From the NCBI GenBank assembly GCA_036939975.1, contig JALLPB010000749.1:1-13189 (forward strand): 13,189 nucleotides of DNA, in the 5' to 3' direction. Positions 8,113-13,189 of this stretch are shown in pieces. Numbering within the stretch: position 1 is the first letter of the stretch; every line of letters begins with the position of its first letter. The notes beneath the pieces were generated by a model that had not been told where the DNA came from, ran no database searches, and saw only the letters and a list, made by a program, of their open reading frames with translations. Source of the DNA: Cyclostephanos tholiformis (lineage: Eukaryota > Bacillariophyta > Thalassiosirophyceae > Thalassiosirales > Thalassiosiraceae). The translations under genes were made by a program, and so were the position numbers.

Positions 8113-9414
8113 TCATGCTGGGCTGGACTCCGCTGCCAGCTTAGCCATGCCTTTCTTTAGAGCCAACTTGATGGCCTGGGCGTGGTCATCCAGGACCGTG
8201 ACAGCTTTGTGGCAGTAGTGGCATATCTCATTGCATCTGCCCAGCAATGCAAAACTGGTGCAATCGCCCTGGCTGCCAACCTTAACATCAGAGTATTTGA
8301 GTCCTGTTTTTTGAACGAACGAGCTGATGTCCAACATTGGGTGAAGCCTGTTGAACTTCTGGACTGTCGGGGCACAAATGGTCGGGATTGCTGAATTCTT
8401 TGTTGCTTGCTTCCCATGGCCACCTCCGGGGGGCTTGTCACGTGGGGCATCACGTGCTTCGCGTTTCGGAGGCGTGGTGGGAGTCCCCAAGAATGCGTTC
8501 ACTGGGCACATAATGGTCAGGGAGATGTTGATATCCGCAACCAGTTCCCTGACCGTGTGGTCCAGGAAGGATCGTGGAAGGAGCTCCCCGCTGTCCCACC
8601 ACTCACAGTGCATAAAGAGCTGTCAGGAGTCCTGATAAACCTTCCACAGGAGATTAATGATCAGGATGGGTGTTATTCTACCTTCCAACACACGCTCGTG
8701 CTGGACAAGCCCGTCCTGGATCTGACTGACCGTGGTAAGGTGCGGACAATCCGAGTCGAACATCACCTCTAGCAGCCTAACATAGTTTGTGAGCACACGG
8801 GTGAGCCCTTGCAGACTTGTGGGCGCCTCAAATGTGCCCGCCGTGACGTGTTTCTTGATGTCCGCTGGCGACTTCAGGGTGGCCTCGTCAAAGTACCGTT
8901 CATCCGCAAGGGCTTCATTGACAGCATCCGCCGATTTTCACGATACCGCAAACGGAGTGATCCCACTCGTACAACCCAAGAAGGTGCGGTCGTCGTTGTT
9001 GGAAAAGTTCAATGTTTTTGCCGCGGCGATGATTTTGGGGGAGATGTGGACGTTGCATCGGTGAGCACTGCCGCTTATTGAGACGACTAACCGACGGAGG
9101 ACCATGCCGCAATTATCCGGCGTGATTCCATTTCTATCCAGTTCTGCATAGAATTTGGATAACTTGAAGCTGGGCGAATCACCATGCCCCGAGCAAGCTT
9201 GGAGGATCCTGAGTTTGAAATCCGAGAGTTTCTTGTCCTTGCCGCCCCCCGTCGCCCCCAGTGCCATAGACGTTGCTTGGAGGTTTGCTAACATGTTAGT
9301 TTAAAAACTCTGATGCAGCTGAAGGTTTGACTTGGCCTGGGCCTGCAGGAATTGTGTAACCAACAGCCCGAGGTCAGCAATGGTGAACCCCGCCGGTGCC
9401 GCTGATGCTGCCAT
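8113..9414 (-). pseudogene. CCCH-zinc-finger protein, mobile-element-associated type, decayed
   Basis: The frame runs from ATG 9414-9412 through TAA 9303-9301, TGA 8940-8938 and TGA 8625-8623 to TGA 8115-8113, about 433 codons with no shift. An Ala-rich start (MAASAAPAG) is followed by a Gln-rich helix (TQFLQAQAKSNLQLHQS). A folded region comes next (SDFKLRILQACSGHG, FLGCTSGITPFAVS, LEGRITPILIINLLWKVYQDS, DHTVRELVADINI). A basic linker then leads to the finger GDCTSFALLGRCNEICHYCH. From memory, proteins with GITPFAV and a LLGRC finger are frequent as dispersed hypothetical genes in diatom genomes; I could not check this. The finger suggests nucleic-acid binding. No reverse transcriptase or integrase is seen. 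Open sequence also continues upstream of 9414 as far as TAA 9513-9511. Confidence 0.65.
8209..8262 (-). other. CCCH zinc-finger motif (C-x8-C-x3-C-x3-H)
   Basis: It runs from Cys at 8262-8260 to His at 8211-8209: C-TSFALLGR-C-NEI-C-HYC-H. The spacing fits CCCH fingers that bind RNA or DNA. All four ligands are intact although the gene around them is broken. Confidence 0.75.
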
Positions 9415-9510
9415 CCGCGGAGCTGCAGGAGCTATGGCCGCGGCGGGAGCCCCCCTGACTCTTGGAAATTTATCTGCTTTTCTCCGCGGCGACGGAGCTA
9501 GTTTTCCTCC

Positions 9511-9893
9511 TTATGGTGGAAAAGTTCAATCATTCTCCGAGGCGTGTGGGCTGTCCGGCCCCTTTGCCACATTGCCAACCACGTCAACGGTGCCCCGATC
9601 CCATTGGTCCTGCATCCATCTTTTCGTTTTAGGGTGCAGCAGGAGAGAGTCCCAATCCGACGACAGCAAACTGTACGCGGAATTGTCATGGCGGTTGCCA
9701 TAACATCCTAGTAATAGCGAGTCGAAGATGGGGGCACACTGGACGCGTTCGAGGTAGGACACCAAGTCGACCAGAATATCAAGTCGCCATACCACCACTC
9801 CGAAATTGGACTTATCAAGGAAGTATGCCGCCCACGCCATTGGGATCAGGATCAGGCGCATCGTCACTGCGGGCCAGTCAGCGGGCGGATCTG
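9511..9893 (-). pseudogene. Arm-encoded domain, minus-strand copy leading into the CCCH gene
   Basis: The frame reads DPPADWPAV, IPMAWAAYFLDKSNFGVVVW, SLLLGCYGNRHDNSAYSLLS and KGPDSPHASEND, ending TGA 9528-9526 with TAA 9513-9511 soon after. This copy has no stop inside the domain, unlike the plus-strand copy. It is in the same frame as the CCCH-finger part that follows, with no indel between them. The ancestral protein therefore probably had this domain N-terminal to the finger region. A GTG at 9867 is the first alternative start; no ATG precedes the domain. The function is unknown. Confidence 0.6.
9548..9893 (-). repeat. 346-base inverted repeat, right arm
   Basis: Partner of 6895-7240. 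Similarity stops sharply at both ends. The outer end at 9893 is also an abrupt switch from GC-rich to AT-rich sequence. Confidence 0.9.
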
Positions 9894-10242
9894 TACCAGC
9901 TAATATCGAATATCCATAAATTCGAAGTTACGGAGAGGGCTTCTCCGTAGATTCGAAAATGGGGGTTTTGAGGTACCCCCTATTTTCGAAGTTACGGGCT
10001 TTTTTAGTCATTTTGTACATTCTATATTCGATATTTGGGTATTCCTCTGACCCCGAATATCAAATATGGGGTATACGGCAATTCTAATATTCGTTATTTG
10101 AGTCCGAATTTCGAATTAGAAAATGTCTGTAAAAACTATATTCGATATTTGGGGTCATAAAATCGAATATACAGGCTGGGATATTGAATATCATTTTTAC
10201 GGATTTTTTCATATTCAATAATTGGATCTGTCGATATCAACC
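9894..10242. repeat. AT-rich hairpin-forming repeat region
   Basis: Two hairpins share a central TTCGAA. The first is 9921-9957: TTCGAA and TACGGAGA paired with TCTCCGTA and TTCGAA, five-base loop. The second is 9952-9990: TTCGAAAAT plus a G-run paired with a C-run plus ATTTTCGAA, one bulge. TATATTCGATATTTGGG occurs at 10023-10039 and again at about 10137-10153, with further variants between and after. The same motif recurs at 13043-13166. There is no gene. Confidence 0.7.
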
Positions 10243-10264
10243 ATGACCACCACCATGAGAATCC

Positions 10265-10741
10265 GTGGGGGCAGGAAATTGCGGACCACGTGTAGAGGAG
10301 TATAGGGCTGCTACCTGGCTTGCTCTAGGGAATGGTTGGGATTGGTGTGCAGCGTTTATATGTTGGTTGTTGAGAGAAGCCATGAAAAATCATTCTTATG
10401 AGTTCTGGCATCCTCAAACAGTGGGTGCTTGGGACTTTGAAAATTGGGCTAGGGAGCAAACATGTGGCGTAAGCCTGAAGAAGCCTCACAGCAATGATAT
10501 CTATGCCGGGGATATAGTCGTTTTTAATTGGCAACACATTGGATTAGCAACTAACGCACCAGATGCTGCAGGCTATATCAAAACCATTGAAGGTAACACA
10601 TCAGCTGATGGCTCAATCAACACAAAGGTTCATGGTGTGTTTGCTAAGAAGTGCAAACTATCAGATATTCGTAGCAGGATCCGTATTACAGAGTCTGATT
10701 GCTACCTATCGTCACTCTCAGAAATGAGCATAGATGAGTGA
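10265..10741 (+). CDS. CHAP-domain amidase/peptidase (peptidoglycan-hydrolase type)
   Basis: CHAP domains are cysteine amidases or peptidases that cut peptidoglycan cross-bridges or related amide bonds, mostly in bacteria and phages. Numbering from 10265, CGPRVEEY (6-13) is followed by WDWCAAFICW with catalytic Cys28, an AGDIVVF strand (81-87), HIGLA with catalytic His91, IEGNT (108-112) supplying the polar third residue, and RSRIRI near the end. All active-site positions are present. It ends at TGA 10739-10741. The start is uncertain. 10265 is GTG, and the frame is closed upstream by TGA 10256-10258. ATG at 10243 is one base out of frame and would join if the G5 run at 10265-10270 were one base shorter. 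An upstream exon is another option. No signal peptide is visible. It may have come from bacteria or phage. Confidence 0.75.
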   Translation: MGAGNCGPRVEEYRAATWLALGNGWDWCAAFICWLLREAMKNHSYEFWHPQTVGAWDFENWAREQTCGVSLKKPHSNDIYAGDIVVFNWQHIGLATNAPDAAGYIKTIEGNTSADGSINTKVHGVFAKKCKLSDIRSRIRITESDCYLSSLSEMSIDE

Positions 10742-10820
10742 GTTTTTATTCTACTTATTGATGACAAATTTTGAAACTCCCACTAATCATCGCCACTTAC
10801 AGCACACGCATGTTAACTAG

Positions 10821-11141
10821 CAACAATTTATTGATGAGCATGAGCATGAGTATGTCGACGAGCATGAGCATGAGTATGAGTATGTCGACAAGCATGAGCA
10901 TGAGTATGAGTATGTGGATGTGAATAATGAGGGGAAAGAATAGGGAACAAGTGATGTATTTAGTTATCGACATGATGAATTTACTTGGCAGCGAGGGTGC
11001 TATGTATTGGTCTAGGAGAAGTGGAAAATCCAACATGGTGACTTGGGACTTAAGTTATGGTCAGGAACTGGGAAGAAAGTGTATGTCAGTTTGGGACTTC
11101 AGGCATGGCTGGCATTGCAAGTTGAAAATGTAACTCAATAA
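10821..11141 (+). pseudogene. Decayed frame with His-Glu-Tyr repeats at its start
   Basis: In the frame starting at 10821, imperfect copies of EHEHEYEYVD (three rounds, about 10836-10919) are followed by VNNEGKE, TAG 10941-10943, DVFSYRHDEFTWQRGCYVLV, TAG 11013-11015, EKWKIQHGDLGLKLWSGTGK, KVYVSLGLQAWLALQ and TAA 11139-11141. The non-repeat part reads like genuine protein, and both TAGs would be CAG before a C-to-T change. The repeat is built from GAGCAT/GAGTAT hexamers, so it is also open in another frame as Met-Ser repeats. It follows the CHAP gene by 80 bases, but the frames do not join through any splice site I can find. Family not recognised. Confidence 0.45.
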
Positions 11142-11290
11142 TAGAAGTTTTTTTTCAGCAGGTGTATGTCTGAGGGAGCTATTACGAGTTTCTAATGTTT
11201 TTCCTAATAAATCCCTGCGTATCTACTGGGTCAATTGTTCTGCTCCATTATCACAATACAATTACGAGAAACGTTACTGGATGAAATCCC
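11142..11290. other. Convergent intergenic space
   Basis: It lies between the end of the plus-strand frame and the end of the minus-strand C2 gene. A T-run (about 11150-11156) and AATAAA (11206-11211) are present, but neither is assigned a role. Confidence 0.3.
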
Positions 11291-12824
11291 TCATTTTAGA
11301 CTTTGCTTCAAAAAGTTCTGCATCGTAATGTGGAATCAAAGCAAAATGTAAAAAAACATACACAGTAAGCAATCGCAATTGCTTTATCGATGGAATGACC
11401 ATAATAATATTAACCAACATACCTCCAAATCCTCTAGCTCGGCATCGTCGCCTAGGTCATCAAAATAATCAGCGTCCCCAAAGTCATTGTTAGTATCCTT
11501 GACATCAATATTAACCGTGTCGCCATCCAAATCAGTATGGGTATCTAGGTCCACGGCGTCCAAACCGGTTGCCCCCTGAGATGATCGTTATTGTCTGTTG
11601 TTGTATGTGGTGACTCGTTCTCAGTTGTGAAGTCATTTCTCATAGCAGTCTCGGTGATGAGCCCTCCCTCCGGAGGAGAGGGACCTTGTCCATCATGGCA
11701 GGGAGATTGATTGAGAAAACCACGGCGGCAGCATCGGTAAGGCCCGGCAAGTCGATGTCGGCCGCCTCATCCACCGCGGGACTATCAGCGTCACCTTTGT
11801 CGTCGTCGCCCCCGAACACGACCTCCCCATCTTCGCCGAGTCCGTCATCTTCCAGGTCCATCAACGCCTCCATGAGGGTGTCCTTCCCCCTTGGCTGCGG
11901 CGATGATGGCATCACAAGGGGAGCCAAGCCGCCGGTCTTGGTGGACGAGGAGGAACTACTACTCGAGGGGGGGGGTGCGTCCAGCCCAAATTCCTTGCCG
12001 ATGCTAAACGCGCTCATTTTCTCCCGTTGTACCTTGGACTTGGTGTCGAGGGGGGTATCCCCCCCCCCGTCCTCCTTCGCCGGTCACGTTTGGACCGTCG
12101 TTTGCCAATTGTCGGTCCAAAGAAGGGCAAGTCGACTTTGTCTCCGACTTCGTGTACCCCTCCTCCAACGTCGGGACGTGACCCGGCCCCCGCCATCCCC
12201 GTACTCTCCTCTGTCGCCTTCCGCCTCCTCATGTTCTCCTCCATCCTCTTGGCAATGACGTCCAAAAAGCGCGAGTCGCGATGGAGCATGGAGTCGTAAG
12301 CGGACGCCGATACCACCGTGCCTGTCCCCACGGTGCCCATCGAACTGCGCATCGCCGCCTCGTTCGCGGTCCCACCTTCTCCCCCCCCCCGATATTCCAC
12401 CGTCGCCGCCATCGTCCACCCACGTCGTCATAGTCATCGCGGCGTCGTCCCCACTCCCAACCCCATCCCCCCCGACGACCGACGTCGTCACTCGATCGTC
12501 CCCCGCGATCGTCGATACGACGGCCGATGCATCGTCGCACGCCTCGAATATCAGGTCCACGAAGAAGCCGTCGTCGAACCTCCTGTCCTTGCACGCGCCG
12601 TCGAGCTGGGCCTTCGTCAACCTTAGGATGCAAGGCGGGACGTATCCGGTGTGGAACACCGCTCAGAACATGTTAATCCTCTGTCCCGATTTGGTCATGT
12701 GATGACAGCGCGGTAATACGTCGCCCTGTATATTCACGTCAGCGAGGAAGGATATCGATCCGTCAGAGACCAAACAGAATGGAAGGTCGTTGATATATTG
12801 GGAGTAATTCACGGCCGCCGCCAT
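11291..12824 (-). pseudogene. PTEN/tensin-type C2-domain gene with acidic tail, frame-broken
   Basis: PTEN-type C2 domains bind membranes and usually follow a phosphatase domain, which is not seen here. From ATG 12824-12822, the C2 signature is SFLADVNIQGDVLPRC, INMF, TGA 12665-12663 (codon 54), AVFHTGYVPP, LRLTKAQLDGACKDRRF and FFVDLIFE, ending near residue 94. This compares with GDVL, MFR-x-FHT, L-x-K-x-xLD-A-x-xD-x-RF and VxLxF in the family. An Arg codon CGA is expected at the TGA. After it come a disordered Gly/Asp region, a basic cluster KRRSKRDRRRR and an acidic tail (DLEDDGLGEDGE). The frame changes at the G10 runs 12390-12381 and 12068-12059, once near 11690-11740, and at the G5 run 11576-11572. 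The last exons read DADYFDDLGDDAELEDLE, intron, NFLKQSLK, TGA 11293-11291. It is either a pseudogene or a gene with homopolymer errors. Confidence 0.6.
11318..11422 (-). other. Predicted 105-base intron near the 3' end of the C2 gene
   Basis: Minus-strand donor GAG|GTATGT at 11422 and acceptor GATGCAG|AAC at 11318. Both sides are phase 0. Joining gives ELEDLE-NFLKQSLK and a stop, a natural C-terminus. Length and signals resemble the intron in the protease pseudogene. Confidence 0.55.
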
Positions 12825-13012
12825 GTTGTGCGATCGTGGGATGACGAGGACGTGGCAGGAGGGGGGACGGTGGCATAATGATGATCATCCCCCCCCCAAC
12901 GGTGACGGGGCTGTCGTTTGCTTCAATGGTCGTTGTCATCGTCGTCGTCATTGTCGACTCTGTTGTTGTCAGGACGGTCGACGACAACGAGTACAAATGC
13001 TTAATTTACCCC
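12825..13012. other. Upstream flank of the C2 gene with CGT-rich simple sequence
   Basis: It contains a CGTCGTCGT run near 12936-12948 and a C9 run at 12889-12897. A minus-strand frame with Thr-rich sequence (MTTTMTTTIEANDSP) is open here in another phase and could be a frame-broken upstream exon of the C2 gene. I see no phosphatase signature (HCxxGxxR) in any frame. Confidence 0.35.
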
Positions 13013-13090
13013 AAAAATCGCTATATTCGATGCCAGAAGAGCACCCAAATATCGAATTTAGCAATAAACTTGCCATATTTGATATTATTT

Positions 13091-13126
13091 GGCCCCATTT
13101 CTGATTTTGGCCCCATTTCTGATTTT
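13091..13126 (+). repeat. Two perfect tandem copies of an 18-base unit
   Basis: GGCCCCATTTCTGATTTT is repeated exactly at 13091-13108 and 13109-13126. Confidence 0.9.
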
Positions 13127-13132
13127 ATGGGT

Positions 13133-13182
13133 CGTGGTCATTTTGTGACTTATATTCGATATTCGGCCACAAAATGACCATG
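13133..13182. repeat. Inverted repeat GGTCATTTTGTG / CACAAAATGACC
   Basis: A 12-base perfect stem (15 with one mismatch) surrounds a 20-base centre that contains the TATATTCGATATTCGG motif. The left half resembles 10008-10038, so this is part of the same repeat family as 9894-10242. Confidence 0.8.
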
Positions 13183-13189
13183 TATATTC

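Noticed and set aside
6895..9893. Terminal inverted repeats of a DNA transposon
   Set aside because: No target-site duplication is seen outside the arms, no transposase is recognised in the spacer, and the arms are coding and explained as overlap between two gene fragments.
10738..10820. Intron linking the CHAP gene to the His-Glu-Tyr repeat frame
   Set aside because: GTGAGT at 10738 is a good donor, and acceptors exist at 10802 and 10820, but both splice into the Met-Ser frame rather than the protein-like frame. The CHAP frame also already has a natural stop after the domain end.
12763..12996. Independent minus-strand gene of 77 codons
   Set aside because: It overlaps the start of the C2 frame in another phase and is mostly Thr, Pro and Ile runs from simple sequence. 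At best it is a frame-broken upstream part of the C2 gene.
1..13189. Reassigned stop codons (alternative genetic code) to explain the many internal stops
   Set aside because: All three stops occur inside frames, yet TAA and TGA also appear at plausible gene ends. The arm comparison shows two of the stops arising by C-to-T change, and frame shifts are also present.
1..13189. U-to-C RNA editing that would restore TGA to CGA and TAG to CAG
   Set aside because: It fits the stop types, but such editing is known mainly from plant organelles, and this DNA has spliceosomal introns. Methylation decay is simpler and also explains the silent CpG differences.
1..13189. tRNA or rRNA genes
   Set aside because: I looked for the T-loop GGTTCRA pattern. 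GGTTCAAAA in the 1255-1583 repeats resembles it, but no D-arm, anticodon arm or acceptor pairing fits around it.

Overview
The window looks like nuclear DNA of a eukaryotic alga, most probably a stramenopile and plausibly a diatom. This assignment is inference. It rests on short GT-AG introns (88 and about 105 bases), a Ulp1-type cysteine protease of the style common in diatom genomes, a CCCH-finger protein that resembles a family I recall from diatoms, patchy GC content, and very little intact coding sequence. Nothing here looks like bacterial gene organisation. One gene does encode a peptidoglycan-hydrolase-type CHAP domain that is usually bacterial or phage.

Layout. 1-1244: decayed Ulp1 (C48) protease gene, plus strand, one intron, several stops and one frame change. 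1245-4700: repeat-rich, mostly AT-rich DNA. It holds seven copies of AGGGTTCAAAATATT inside a larger duplication, a dispersed coding-like repeat at 1909 and 4145, a cluster of TGTTAACA palindromes, a possible 1.3 kb element with imperfect inverted ends (2492-3779), a tandem duplication (3849-4137) and a 44-base direct repeat. 4710-5672: unrecognised plus-strand reading frame with two internal stops. 5875-9893: GC-rich block, the core of the window. A plus-strand frame (5875-6843) runs into a 346-base segment (6895-7240). The same segment recurs inverted at 9548-9893, where it leads on the minus strand into a single unshifted reading frame. That frame carries a CCCH zinc finger and then a thioredoxin/nucleoredoxin-like domain before it ends near 7250. 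9894-10242: AT-rich hairpin-forming DNA. 10265-10741: CHAP amidase/peptidase. 10821-11141: decayed frame opening with His-Glu-Tyr repeats. 11291-12824: decayed minus-strand gene with a PTEN-type C2 domain and an acidic tail. 12825-13189: AT-rich repeats that share motifs with 9894-10242.

Two themes tie the window together. First, nearly every recognisable gene is broken by stops that fit C-to-T change (CGA to TGA, CAG to TAG). The two 346-base arms, which can be compared base by base, differ by about 31 substitutions with no indels; about 27 are transitions, mostly at CpG. This fits decay of methylated mobile or duplicated DNA. Second, several frame breaks sit at G/C homopolymers, so some may be sequencing errors. 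The most novel item is the apparent fusion of a CCCH-finger protein of mobile-element type to a thioredoxin-like domain, in a gene present as two overlapping inverted fragments.
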